Source: JAJVHZ01 sp041395385
GTDB lineage: Bacteria; Pseudomonadota; Gammaproteobacteria; JAJPIJ01
Direction of reading: 5' to 3'
Length of the DNA: 64,000 nt
NCBI GenBank assembly: GCA_041395385.1
Contig: JAWLAN010000018.1
Coordinates: 1 to 64,000 of the forward strand
Position 1 is the stretch's first letter. Each line of letters starts with the position of its first letter. Both the position numbers and the translations under genes were made by a program. Under the pieces are notes generated by a model that was given only the letters and a program-made list of their open reading frames with translations, did no database searches and was not told the DNA's origin. Below, piece by piece: positions 26,120 through 34,825 of this stretch.

Positions 26120-27646
26120 GTGCCTCTGAACCCGATGCCGCAACGGCGGCTCTTTGCTCACCCCGCCCGCAGTTTCCACTTCGGACTGGCCATCTACATC
26201 GTCGGGTTCTTCCTGCTGCGCACGATGCTGTCGTCGACCATTGGCGTCGATGACGTCGAACAGATGATCTATGCGCAGGACTGGCGGTGGGGATACAACC
26301 CCAGCCAGCCGCCGTTCTACACCTGGCTCGTCCTTGCTGCCACGAAGATCGCGGAGGGCAGCGCGGTCGCGCCCCAGCTCGTCCGCTACGGCATCCTGTA
26401 TCTGACCTTCGTCTTCATGTACGCGTGCGCTCGACGCATCGTGCGCGATCCCGACCTGCAGGTGCTGGCCGCGTTCGCACCGGTACTCATCTATTTCGTG
26501 GGCTGGGGCGCGCATCAGGGGTTCACCCACACCGCCCTGGTGGGCGCGACGACCACGGCCACCCTGTGGGCCGTGTTCCGCGTCATCGAACGCGGTTCCT
26601 GGGACGACTACCTCATCCTTGGCGTCGCCCTCGGTCTCGGTCTTCAGTCCAAGTACAACTTCGGCATGCTGATGGCGGCGCTGCTGCTTGCGGTGGGTAC
26701 GGATCGCGCCGCGCGCAGCCGCATCCTGGCGCCGCGCATGGCGCTTGCGGTCGCCATCGGCATTGCGATGCTCGCGCCGTCCATCGCCTGGCTGCTCAAG
26801 GGGCACGATCTGAGCGGTGTGCTGGGCAGCTACGTCACTTACAAGCCCGGTGGCGGTGACGGCGGCGGCGCGGGCCGCCTGCCGGCGCTGTGGTCGATCC
26901 TGCGATCCAGCGCGTCGTTCATCGCCTCCTTCCTCGTGGCCGCGGTGCTGCTCTTCCCGCAGGCGTTGCGTCGATTGCCAGGCGGCGGCGATGCGCGCGA
27001 GCCGGACTGCGGCCGGCTGCTCGGGCGCTTCGTTATCATGTTCTACGCCGTACTGGCGCTGGGCGCGCTGATCGGGCTGCTCGAGCACGTGAAGATCCGC
27101 TGGACGTATCCGGTGCTGATCCTCTTCCCGCTCTACTACCTGTATCGCGCCGAGCGCATCGGCGTGACGACGCGCCAGATTGCCTGGTTGCGAACGGTGC
27201 TGATCGGGTTTGTGTCGCTGACCGCGGTGCTGTGGTTCCTGCAGCCGGCGTTCAACGGGATGCTCTGCGGCCGCTGCCGTTTGCTCGAACCGTACCCGGC
27301 GCTGGCCGAGGCGATCGCGGTCGACTCGGGATTTTCCGAGGGGACGATCTTCGCCGCCGACGAGCACATCGCCGGCAACTTTCGCGCGCGCTTCGCCGCG
27401 GCCAGCGTGATCGCGCTGCCCTATCCGTTCTATGTCCCGCCCGCGAGCGGGAGCGGCGCTTGCCTGCTGGTTTGGAACGCCAAGAACGGCGAGGCCGTTC
27501 CGGCGCGGCTCGCGAAGCTCGTGCGTACTGTCGCGGGGATATCCGTCGCCGGCGGGCAGGAGGTGCGGTTCGCGGAGGGCGTCAATCGCGCCAATGATCG
27601 CACCCTGCGGCTGGCCTATACCTCGCTCAAGCCCTGCGCCGGATAA
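26120..27646 (+). CDS. GT39-like integral membrane glycosyltransferase
   Basis: 508 residues from a GTG at 26120; an ATG five codons later is possible. There are about 10-12 membrane helices. The first extracytoplasmic loop carries the acidic pair in GVDDVEQMIYAQD followed by NPSQPPFYTW. This corresponds to the D-E/D motif and following segment of the ArnT/PMT (GT39/GT83) fold, which use polyprenyl-linked sugar donors. The rest includes LQSKYNFG and a C-terminal soluble domain of about 130 residues. The acceptor, whether lipid A, protein or glycan, cannot be told from the sequence. Confidence 0.72.
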   Translation: MPLNPMPQRRLFAHPARSFHFGLAIYIVGFFLLRTMLSSTIGVDDVEQMIYAQDWRWGYNPSQPPFYTWLVLAATKIAEGSAVAPQLVRYGILYLTFVFMYACARRIVRDPDLQVLAAFAPVLIYFVGWGAHQGFTHTALVGATTTATLWAVFRVIERGSWDDYLILGVALGLGLQSKYNFGMLMAALLLAVGTDRAARSRILAPRMALAVAIGIAMLAPSIAWLLKGHDLSGVLGSYVTYKPGGGDGGGAGRLPALWSILRSSASFIASFLVAAVLLFPQALRRLPGGGDAREPDCGRLLGRFVIMFYAVLALGALIGLLEHVKIRWTYPVLILFPLYYLYRAERIGVTTRQIAWLRTVLIGFVSLTAVLWFLQPAFNGMLCGRCRLLEPYPALAEAIAVDSGFSEGTIFAADEHIAGNFRARFAAASVIALPYPFYVPPASGSGACLLVWNAKNGEAVPARLAKLVRTVAGISVAGGQEVRFAEGVNRANDRTLRLAYTSLKPCAG

Positions 27647-27951
27647 TCGCTGTCTCCACGGGGCGACGGCAGGCGGCGATGAATGAGGTGATGGCCCGCT
27701 CCCGGCGCCGGGTCCGTCCTGCCGGTGGCGCGCAGGTCGTGGAGCTGGCGGCAGGCGATCCGCGACGGGGCGAACCAGGCGGCCCGGCGAGTGGTCACAG
27801 GAACCGTGCGATGCGGCAGGCAGCGGCATGCGATGTGCTTGCCGTACTGGAATCGCGGAGAAGACCGGGGCAATCGGGGCGCGCAGAGCCTCACCCGGCG
27901 CAGGGGCCCGCCACCTATGCGAGCGGGCCAATTTTACAGGGGGCAGAGATC
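27647..27951. other. 305-bp intergenic stretch, no gene seen
   Basis: Between the glycosyltransferase and the carboxypeptidase. The open frame of the carboxypeptidase extends back through it, but that extension is Arg/Gly/Pro-rich and precedes the signal peptide, so it is not coding. A good Shine-Dalgarno (AGGGGG) appears only at the end, before the GTG at 27952. No hairpin or RNA gene was recognised. Confidence 0.5.
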
Positions 27952-29217
27952 GTGCAGCGGTCGTTACACAGGTTCGCCAGCCTCATCCTCATGGGCGTCG
28001 CCTTGCATGCGCACGCCAAGGTCGATCAGGCCAGCATCGTCGTGGACGTCGATCACGGTACTGTCGTACTCGAGGACGACGCCACCCACCTGTGGTATCC
28101 GGCGTCGCTGACCAAGATGATGACGGTCTATCTCGCGTTCGAGGCGATCGAGGCCGGCACCATCGGCTTCAGCGACACGCTGGTCGCATCCAGGCAGGTC
28201 GCGGCGCAGCCGGACTCGAGGATCGGGCTGGATATCGGCGAGAAGATGACGGTGCGCGAGGCGATACTGGCAGTCATTGCGCAGTCGGCCAATGACGCCG
28301 CGGTGCTGCTCGCCGAACGAATTGCCGGCAGCGAGGAGGCCTTCGCACTGGCGATGACCGCGCGCGCCCGCGCGCTGGGCATGTCGAGCACCGTGTTTCG
28401 CAACGCCAGCGGCCTGCCGCATGATGAGCAGAAGACCACCGCGCGCGACATGGCGGTCCTGGCGATGAGCCTCATGCGCGATTTCCCGCGGCACTACGAG
28501 CTGTTCAACACCCGCAGCTTCACCTACAACGGGATCACCTACGGCAACATCAACGGCATCCTCAGCAGCTATCCAGGCGCGGACGGTTTGAAGACCGGAT
28601 TCACCTGCGGGTCGGGCTACAACCTGGTGGCCTCCGCGAAGCGGGACGATCATCGCCTGGTCGGGGTGCTGCTGGGCGCCGGCAGCGGCAGTGAGCGCAC
28701 GGCCGCCATGATCAAGCTGCTCAACGAGGGCTTCGCGAGGCTGAAGTCGTCCGAGAATCCGCTGATGCTTGCGTCGCTGGAGCCGGCTCCCGCCGTCGCG
28801 GCCGATCCCCCGCCATTCAGGTTGAAGGCCTCGGAATGCGCGCTCGGCGCCGGGATCTCGAACCGCACCCGCCGTCTGCCCGGCTGGGGCCTGCTGTTCG
28901 GCGCCTTCAACGAGGAGTCCCAGGCGCGCAAGCACGCGGAAATGATGCGCAAGCGCCTGCAGCCCACGCTGCGCGGCGGTCAGATCGCGGTGGTGCCGCG
29001 ACAGGTCGAGGACGTGAAGACCTACAGGAGTCTGCTGGTGGGATTGAAGCAGGTCGACGCGGTCAACGCCTGCCTGCATCTCATCAAGTCCGACAACGTG
29101 TGTCTCGTGCAGTCCCCCACGGTGCTCAACGGCGGCGGCGCCCTCGGGGCGCAGTCCAAAAAACGCGCGTCGAAGACAGCCGCGGCAACGGCGCCGCCAC
29201 CGCCCTACCTGCCCTGA
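27952..29217 (+). CDS. D-alanyl-D-alanine carboxypeptidase with SPOR-like tail
   Basis: 421 residues from the GTG at 27952, chosen for its ribosome-binding site and because it places a signal peptide at the N-terminus (about 7-22). All three penicillin-binding motifs are present: S52-L-T-K55, S112-A-N114 and K214-T-G216. It therefore belongs with the S11 low-molecular-weight PBPs that trim pentapeptides. The C-terminal part differs from PBP5: a segment beginning PGWGLLFGAFNEESQARKH (about 302-380) looks like a SPOR domain, which binds denuded glycan at the septum. It is convergent with ftsX. Confidence 0.86.
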   Translation: MQRSLHRFASLILMGVALHAHAKVDQASIVVDVDHGTVVLEDDATHLWYPASLTKMMTVYLAFEAIEAGTIGFSDTLVASRQVAAQPDSRIGLDIGEKMTVREAILAVIAQSANDAAVLLAERIAGSEEAFALAMTARARALGMSSTVFRNASGLPHDEQKTTARDMAVLAMSLMRDFPRHYELFNTRSFTYNGITYGNINGILSSYPGADGLKTGFTCGSGYNLVASAKRDDHRLVGVLLGAGSGSERTAAMIKLLNEGFARLKSSENPLMLASLEPAPAVAADPPPFRLKASECALGAGISNRTRRLPGWGLLFGAFNEESQARKHAEMMRKRLQPTLRGGQIAVVPRQVEDVKTYRSLLVGLKQVDAVNACLHLIKSDNVCLVQSPTVLNGGGALGAQSKKRASKTAAATAPPPPYLP

Positions 29218-29233
29218 GGCAGGAGCGGTCGCC

Positions 29234-30199
29234 TCAGCGTACGTCGATCCGCCGTATGTGATGCGCTGCCGTCCACCACGCGCCGAGTAGTCCGATGAAC
29301 CCCGCGGCGAGCATCACCGCGAGGATTGCCGGCCACGCGAGACCGTTCAGTTCGAAGGCGCTCTGGTAGAGCTGCGCGAGCTGCCTGGCCGGGGCGCGCA
29401 CGCCGGCGAGCATCGCCGCCACCACGCCGCAGCCGATGAGACCGGCCAGCGCGCCATACAGCCAGCCGGTGTAGAGAAACGGCCTGCGGATGTAGGCGTC
29501 GGTCGCGCCGACCAGCTTGTACACCTCGATCTCCTCCCGCCGCTGCGCCACCGCCACGCGTATGGCATTGCCCGCGATCAGCAGCACGGCCACGGCCAGC
29601 ACGCCGGCGATCACCCGCACCGCGCGTTGTCCGAGCGCCGTCATGGCCTGGAGCCGCTGCACCCATTCCATGTCGAATTTCAGCGTGTCGACCTCCGGCT
29701 GGTTGCGCAGGCGCGCGACGATGGCCTGAAGATCGGCCCCGTCGGCCGGGTCGATGACCAACACCGCCGGCAGCGGATTGCCGCCGATCGCGTCAATCGC
29801 CTCGCTGAACCCGGAATAGGCCCGATACTCATCGAGCGCCTCGGCGCGGGTGATCACGCGCACGTTGGCGATGCCGGCGCCGCCGCTGACGGCGGCCGCC
29901 AGCCGCTGGGCCTGCGCATCGTCGACGGTGGCCTTCAGGAACACCGACATGCGCGCCTGGTTCGTATCCCAAGCCGCGGTCAGGCGCTCGACGTTGGCGA
30001 GGACCACGTAAAGACCCGTCGGCAGGGCCAGCGTCACGGCGAGCACGGCGATGGTGAGCGCGTGCGCGAGCGGCTGGCGCGCGAACTGCTGCAGGGTGGC
30101 GGCGATCGCGGCGCGATGGGCGCGCAGCCACGCGCCGAATCCGCCCGCGCCGATGCTGCTGCGCTGCCTCGGCGTGAACTTCGCCGCCGGGCGCGTCAC
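29234..30199 (-). CDS. ftsX: cell division protein FtsX
   Basis: 321 residues. There is an N-terminal cytoplasmic stretch, a first membrane helix (about 45-68), a large extracytoplasmic loop (about 70-190) and three more helices near 195-215, 235-260 and 285-305. The family segment QRREEIEVYKLVGATDAYIRRPF is present. FtsEX activates peptidoglycan amidases at the septum. Its ATG overlaps the ftsE stop by four bases (30196-30199). In most gammaproteobacteria rpoH follows; here a convergent carboxypeptidase gene does. Confidence 0.93.
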   Translation of the reverse strand: MTRPAAKFTPRQRSSIGAGGFGAWLRAHRAAIAATLQQFARQPLAHALTIAVLAVTLALPTGLYVVLANVERLTAAWDTNQARMSVFLKATVDDAQAQRLAAAVSGGAGIANVRVITRAEALDEYRAYSGFSEAIDAIGGNPLPAVLVIDPADGADLQAIVARLRNQPEVDTLKFDMEWVQRLQAMTALGQRAVRVIAGVLAVAVLLIAGNAIRVAVAQRREEIEVYKLVGATDAYIRRPFLYTGWLYGALAGLIGCGVVAAMLAGVRAPARQLAQLYQSAFELNGLAWPAILAVMLAAGFIGLLGAWWTAAHHIRRIDVR

Positions 30200-30867
30200 T
30201 GCACGAGCTCCTGCACGGTCTCGACCTGCCCCGCGCGCAGCGTGATGCTGCGGTGGCCGAAGCTGCGCAGCAGGTCGAGATCATGGGTCGCGATCACCAC
30301 GGTCACGCCTACCTGGTTGAACAGGTCGAACAGTTCCATGATGTCGTGCGAGAGCTCGGCGTCCAGATTCCCGGTGGGTTCGTCGGCGATCAGTATGTCC
30401 GGCTTGTGCGCCACGGCGCGGGCGATGCCGACACGCTGCTGCTCGCCGGCGGAGAGCTGCGCCGGCAGATCCTTCTCCTTCGACAGCAGCCCGACGCGAT
30501 CGAGCGCGGCGCGCACGCGCCTGCCGGTCTCGTTGGGAGTCAGCCCCGCGATGGTGAGCGGCAGGGCGACGTTTTCGAACACGCTGCGATCGGAGAGCAG
30601 GCGGTGGTCCTGGAAGATGAATCCGATCCGGCGGCGGTAGTAGGGCACGTGCGCGCGGCGTATGCGATTGAGGTCCTGGCCGTTGACGACGATCTCGCCG
30701 CCGGACTGGCGCTCGATGAGGGCGATTAGCCTCAGCAGCGTGCTCTTGCCCGCGCCGGAGTGGCCGGTGATGAAAACGAACTCCCCCTTGTCGATCTCGA
30801 AGCTGACGCGCTTCAGCGCGTCGTGACCGCCCGGGTATGACTTGCTGACATCGCTGAAACGGATCAT
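30196..30867 (-). CDS. ftsE: cell division ATP-binding protein FtsE
   Basis: 223 residues. ABC ATPase motifs are intact: Walker A GHSGAGKST, the Q-loop within FIFQDH, the signature LSAGEQQR, Walker B ILIADEPTGNLD, and the H-loop in ATHDLDL. FtsE forms the ABC-like complex with FtsX. The start at 30867 is 14 bp after the ftsY stop, so ftsY-ftsE-ftsX is one operon. Confidence 0.95.
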   Translation of the reverse strand: MIRFSDVSKSYPGGHDALKRVSFEIDKGEFVFITGHSGAGKSTLLRLIALIERQSGGEIVVNGQDLNRIRRAHVPYYRRRIGFIFQDHRLLSDRSVFENVALPLTIAGLTPNETGRRVRAALDRVGLLSKEKDLPAQLSAGEQQRVGIARAVAHKPDILIADEPTGNLDAELSHDIMELFDLFNQVGVTVVIATHDLDLLRSFGHRSITLRAGQVETVQELVQ

Positions 30868-30881
30868 CGTTCAAGGACGCG

Positions 30882-31871
30882 TCATTGCGCGGCGCCCCGG
30901 TCGAGCAGCGCGTCCACGAACTCGCCCGCGTCGAAGACGCGCAGATCGTCGGCCTGCTCGCCTACCCCGATGTAGCGCAGTGGGATGCCCAGCCGCTGCG
31001 CGATGGCGAAGACGATCCCGCCCTTGGCGGTGCCGTCCATCTTGGTGAGAGCGATGCCGCTGACGCCGACGGCCTTGCGGAACTGCTCGGCCTGCGCCAG
31101 CCCGTTCTGGCCGGTCGTGGCGTCCAGAACGATCATCGTCTCGTGCGGGGCCTCCGGGTCGAGCTTGCCGAGCACGCGTCGGATCTTCTTCAGCTCCTCC
31201 ATCAGATTCTCGCGGGTGTGCAGGCGGCCGGCGGTGTCCGCGATCAGGACGTCGGCGCCGCGCGCCGTCGCCGCGGCGAGCGCGTCGTAGATGACGGAGG
31301 CGGCGTCGGCGCCGGTGGCCTGCGCGATGACCGGCACGTCGAGGCGCTCGCCCCAGGTGCGCAGCTGCTCGACGGCCGCGGCGCGGAAGGTGTCGCCCGC
31401 GGCGAGCACCACGCTCAAGCCCTGGTCGCGGAACTGGCGCGCGAGCTTGCCGATGGTGGTGGTCTTGCCGGCGCCGTTGACGCCGACCATCAGCAGGACG
31501 AACGGCGTCTTGCGATCGGCCGGCACGACCAGCGGCCGGGCGACGGGCGCGAGCAGCGCCATCATCTCCTCGCGCAGCGCCGCGTACAGGGCCTCGCTGT
31601 CGGCGAGCCGCTGTTGACGATGCCGCTCGCGCAGGCGGCCGATGATGGTCCCCGTGGACTCGACCCCGACGTCGGCGAGCAGCAGGCACTCCTCAACGGC
31701 GTCCAGCGTCGAGGCGTCGATGGGCCGGCCGCCGGGGATCAGGCCGGTCAGGCCGCCGAGCAGGCTCTCGCGCGTCCGGCGCAGACCTTCCCGCAGCGAT
31801 CGCAGGATCCCCCGCTTCTTCTCGGGATCGTCGTTGGAGGAATCCTGCTTGCGCTTTCCGAAGCCGAACAT
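30882..31871 (-). CDS. ftsY: signal recognition particle receptor FtsY
   Basis: 329 residues made of the NG GTPase module only. The long acidic A domain of E. coli FtsY (497 residues) is missing, as in many bacteria; only a short charged N-terminus is present. G-domain motifs seen are GVNGAGKTTT (P-loop), the G2 region near AAGDTFRAAA, DTAGRLHTRENLM and TKMDGTAKGG. It docks the SRP-ribosome complex to the membrane for cotranslational insertion. It is the first gene of the ftsYEX operon and divergent from rsmD. Confidence 0.95.
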   Translation of the reverse strand: MFGFGKRKQDSSNDDPEKKRGILRSLREGLRRTRESLLGGLTGLIPGGRPIDASTLDAVEECLLLADVGVESTGTIIGRLRERHRQQRLADSEALYAALREEMMALLAPVARPLVVPADRKTPFVLLMVGVNGAGKTTTIGKLARQFRDQGLSVVLAAGDTFRAAAVEQLRTWGERLDVPVIAQATGADAASVIYDALAAATARGADVLIADTAGRLHTRENLMEELKKIRRVLGKLDPEAPHETMIVLDATTGQNGLAQAEQFRKAVGVSGIALTKMDGTAKGGIVFAIAQRLGIPLRYIGVGEQADDLRVFDAGEFVDALLDRGAAQ

Positions 31872-31979
31872 TCTCTGGGTCTTTGCTGCTCTTGTATCGT
31901 GGTGAATACGCTGGACCTGCGATCCGCGGCTATCCTACCATCCACCCATGCAGACTTCGACGCTTGTCCGGGCGCGCGC

Positions 31980-32591
31980 ATGAGCAGGCAGCGCCGCGGG
32001 CCGCGGGCTTCGGTGCCGGCGTATCCCGGCCGTGTGCGCATCATCGCGGGGCGATGGCGCGGCCGCTACGTCGACGTGCTCGACGAGCCGGACCTCAGAC
32101 CGACCGGCAGCCGCATCCGCGAGACCTTGTTCAACTGGCTCGCGCCGGCTATCGACGGCGCCCGGTGCCTGGACTTGTTCGCCGGCACCGGCGTCCTGGG
32201 TCTGGAGGCCGCCTCGCGCGGCGCGGCCGAAGTCGTGGTGGTCGATCAGGATCTCCGCAAGGTGCGGCACATCGCAGCGGAGGCAGCGCGTCTCGGCGCG
32301 CGGTCGGTGCGGGTCGAGCACGCCGAGGCGAGGAGCTGGCTCGCGCGCGACGCGGGCCGCTACGACATCGTCTTTCTCGATCCGCCGTTTCGCCAGGGCT
32401 TGGTGGCGCGCTGCTGCGCGGCGCTCGCGCAGAGCGGCCGACTGGCTGAAGGCGCGCTCGTGTACGTGGAGATCGAAGCCGACGCGGATATGCCAGAATG
32501 GCCGGGGGGCTGGCGGGTGCATCGGGAGAAGCAGGCCGGCCAGGTGCGATATCTGCTCATCAGTACGGCCGAACAGAGAGGCGGGCAATGA
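31980..32591 (+). CDS. rsmD: 16S rRNA (guanine966-N2)-methyltransferase RsmD
   Basis: 203 residues. RIIAGRWRGR near the N-terminus, RPTGSRIRETLFNWL, the SAM motif LDLFAGTGVLGLEAASRGA and the catalytic DPPF (in VFLDPPF) define the family. The start ATG at 31980 matches homologue length; the frame is open far upstream only because of high GC. The stop overlaps the coaD start by four bases (ATGA, 32588-32591), a standard rsmD-coaD coupling. Confidence 0.93.
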   Translation: MSRQRRGPRASVPAYPGRVRIIAGRWRGRYVDVLDEPDLRPTGSRIRETLFNWLAPAIDGARCLDLFAGTGVLGLEAASRGAAEVVVVDQDLRKVRHIAAEAARLGARSVRVEHAEARSWLARDAGRYDIVFLDPPFRQGLVARCCAALAQSGRLAEGALVYVEIEADADMPEWPGGWRVHREKQAGQVRYLLISTAEQRGGQ

Positions 32592-33067
32592 ACGGTGTGG
32601 CGCTTTATCCGGGAACATTCGATCCGATCACCAATGGTCACGCGGACATCGTCGTGCGGGCCTCGCGGATCTTCGATCACGTCATCGTCGCCGTCGCGCA
32701 CGGCACGTCGAAGAACGTGTGCTTTACGACCGACCAGCGTGTCGAGCTTGCGCGCGTAGTGCTCGCGGACGTGCCAAATTGCGAGGTCTGCCGTTTCGAC
32801 GGCCTGCTGGCGAATTTCGCGCGCGAACGCGGTGCGCGCATCATCCTGCGCGGACTGCGCGCGGTCTCCGATTTCGAGTACGAGTTCCAGCTCGCGGGCA
32901 TGAATCGCAAGATCATTCCCGAGGTGGATACCATCTTCCTGACGCCGTCGGAACAGTACCAGTTCATTTCGTCGAGCCTGATTCGCGAGATCGCCGCGTT
33001 GAAAGGCGACGTCTCGGCGTTCGTGCATCCGGCGGTGGCCGAGGCGCTGGTGAAACGTTACGCGTGA
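32588..33067 (+). CDS. coaD: phosphopantetheine adenylyltransferase
   Basis: 159 residues, the standard length. The nucleotidyltransferase motif GTFDPITNGH (T/HxGH) is at the N-terminus, RGLRAVSDFEYEFQ lies in the middle, and ISSSLIREI near the end binds ATP. It catalyses the penultimate step of coenzyme A synthesis. It is translationally coupled to rsmD and followed 33 bp later by the YfhL ferredoxin gene, a common gammaproteobacterial trio. Confidence 0.95.
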   Translation: MNGVALYPGTFDPITNGHADIVVRASRIFDHVIVAVAHGTSKNVCFTTDQRVELARVVLADVPNCEVCRFDGLLANFARERGARIILRGLRAVSDFEYEFQLAGMNRKIIPEVDTIFLTPSEQYQFISSSLIREIAALKGDVSAFVHPAVAEALVKRYA

Positions 33068-33100
33068 TCGGCGGTCTAAATTCACGATTTCGAGTCCGTC

Positions 33101-33364
33101 ATGGCGCTGCTGATTACCGACCACTGCATCAACTGCGACGTCTGCGAACCGGAATGCCCGAACGGGGCGATATCCGAGGGCGCGGAGTATTACGTCATCG
33201 ATCCTCGACTGTGCACGGAGTGCGTCGGACATCACGACCGGCCGCGCTGCATCGAGGTTTGTCCGGTGGAGTGCATCGTTCCCGACCCCGCGCACGTGGA
33301 ATCGCGCGAGCAGCTGCTCGAGAAGTACCGCGCATTGACGGCCGAGGAGACCGCGTCCGGGTAA
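33101..33364 (+). CDS. yfhL: YfhL family 2[4Fe-4S] ferredoxin
   Basis: 87 residues. The first cluster motif C-I-N-C-D-V-C-E-P-E-C-P is followed by a second one with the characteristic eight-residue insertion (CTECVGHHDRPRCIEVCPVEC). This marks the Alvin/YfhL type of low-potential ferredoxin. Electron partner unknown. It is the last clearly core gene before the accessory region. Confidence 0.92.
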   Translation: MALLITDHCINCDVCEPECPNGAISEGAEYYVIDPRLCTECVGHHDRPRCIEVCPVECIVPDPAHVESREQLLEKYRALTAEETASG

Positions 33365-33821
33365 AAAACACCGCCTGCTGGAGAGCACAGGCGGTCAAGT
33401 GGAGGCACTGCTATTGACCTGGCGGGCCCCGGGCGCCGCACGGCCCGCGCCGGGTTGAACCGGTGCGCCGCGAGCGCCCGCCGGCTTCGCCATCGTCGCC
33501 GGCACGTTATTGCACCGCAGCACGCAGCACAAGATGCGGCAGGTGCACAGACTTTTTACCGCGGCGACCCAACGACATTTCCGCGGGGATCGCGCCGCGA
33601 TCCCTCAATGCCGGAACCCGGAAGGCCGCGCCGATGGCAGGGCCGCGAGCCGCGCGCCGCGCGGCGTCGCCATGCACGGCGCCGTGGGGACGAAGGCCCG
33701 CCCGCAACGGCCGCTGCAAATGCGCAGGCCGACACGGCATGAGGGCGACGATGATCTAAGCTTCAACTAACGAGAAGAGCCGCACCGGGCCTCCGGATCG
33801 GCCGTGTCTAGGGAGGGCATC
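33365..33821. other. 457-bp gene-free stretch at left edge of the accessory cassette
   Basis: No plausible coding frame is seen; the open frames here are Arg/Ala/Pro-rich shadows. Just after the ferredoxin stop there is an 8-bp inverted repeat (33370-33377 with 33388-33395, ACCGCCTG/CAGGCGGT) preceded by A6 but with no following T-run. It would be a proper terminator only for minus-strand transcription. The stretch ends with a strong GGGAGGG ribosome-binding site for the lipoprotein gene. It probably carries the cassette promoter, but I see no clear -35/-10 pair. Confidence 0.5.
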
Positions 33822-34799
33822 ATGGGAGAAACCAGGGCGCTGTGCGTGGTGATGGCCTGTGCCGCGCTGTGCGGCTGCGCGACCTCGAGCCCGCCGGCAC
33901 GCGAGGTGGCGATGGTGGCCGAGGCGTTCGGCGCGCTCCACGCCGCCAGTCAGCCGCTGCTCGATGACCTCGCGGTGGCCGAGCGAGCCCAGGGGCAGAC
34001 CGTGGCCCTGGAGCGCGCGCTGCAGGCGCGGGCGGGCACGCAACCCGGTCCGTGCGGCGGGATTCCCTATCAGGGGGACACCGACGAGCACGGCAATCCC
34101 TCCGGCCCCGGCGTGATCGCCGGGTTCTGCAGCGGTGATGCGCCCTACTATTCCCCGATCTCCGATCCGCCCGCGACCGGCGCGTTCCGGCGCGCCTTGC
34201 GCAGCGTCGGGGACTACACGCAGCTGCTGGTCATACTCGCGGACGGCAGCAACATCGATGCGGCGCAGGCGCAACTGCACACCCTGGCCGCGAACCTGGG
34301 CAGCGCACTCGCCAGCGCCGGCAGTATGACCGGCGCGCCGGCCGCCGGCGTGGGGCCGGCGCTGAGCGGCCTGGTCGCCGCGGTGGAGCCGCTCACGCGC
34401 CGCGTGGCCACGCGCAACAACCTCGACGAGCTGCGTCGCGTGGTGCTCCAGGAGTCGCCCAAGGTCGAAACGGTGATCACGGCGCTGCGTGACAGCGCCC
34501 CGGTGCTCTTCGACACGGTGACTGAGCGATCGATGGCGCGGTTGAGCGGCGTCGGACTGGACAATGCCGAGGTGGCCGCCGCGGAGATCGCCCGTATCGA
34601 GGCATACCGCGCGACGGTGTCGATCTACGTGGTGCTGCTGGACCAGTATCGGGAGCTGCTGCACGAGCTCGTCGCGGTCTATCACACCCCGCAGCAGCCG
34701 CTCACGCTGGCGGTGCTCGCGCAGCGATCCGCCGAGTTGAGCGCCGGGGCGGATGCGTGGCGTCGCACCATCGCCAACCTGCGCGCCGCCCTGCGCTAA
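33822..34799 (+). CDS. lipoprotein of unknown function
   Basis: 325 residues from ATG 33822, which has a GGGAGGG site. A short lipoprotein signal ends at the lipobox L-C-G-C with Cys19 as the lipidated residue. The mature protein is largely helical, with heptad-like stretches and two short segments rich in Gly/Pro and Tyr (about 85-115). I do not recognise a domain. It is followed after 26 bp by the lysozyme-like gene, so the two are probably cotranscribed. It is the first gene of the caspase/CHAT/TIR neighbourhood. Confidence 0.72.
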   Translation: MGETRALCVVMACAALCGCATSSPPAREVAMVAEAFGALHAASQPLLDDLAVAERAQGQTVALERALQARAGTQPGPCGGIPYQGDTDEHGNPSGPGVIAGFCSGDAPYYSPISDPPATGAFRRALRSVGDYTQLLVILADGSNIDAAQAQLHTLAANLGSALASAGSMTGAPAAGVGPALSGLVAAVEPLTRRVATRNNLDELRRVVLQESPKVETVITALRDSAPVLFDTVTERSMARLSGVGLDNAEVAAAEIARIEAYRATVSIYVVLLDQYRELLHELVAVYHTPQQPLTLAVLAQRSAELSAGADAWRRTIANLRAALR

Positions 34800-34825
34800 G
34801 ACGGTCCCAACACGGAGAGTCAGCC

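Noticed and set aside
33370..33395. Inverted repeat after yfhL as a Rho-independent terminator
   Set aside because: There is no T-run after the stem on the plus strand. The A-run on the left would serve only minus-strand transcription, and no such gene is nearby.
33365..33821. tRNA or attachment site as an insertion point for the cassette
   Set aside because: A GGTTGAACC-like string caught the eye, but no cloverleaf, direct repeats or integrase were found.
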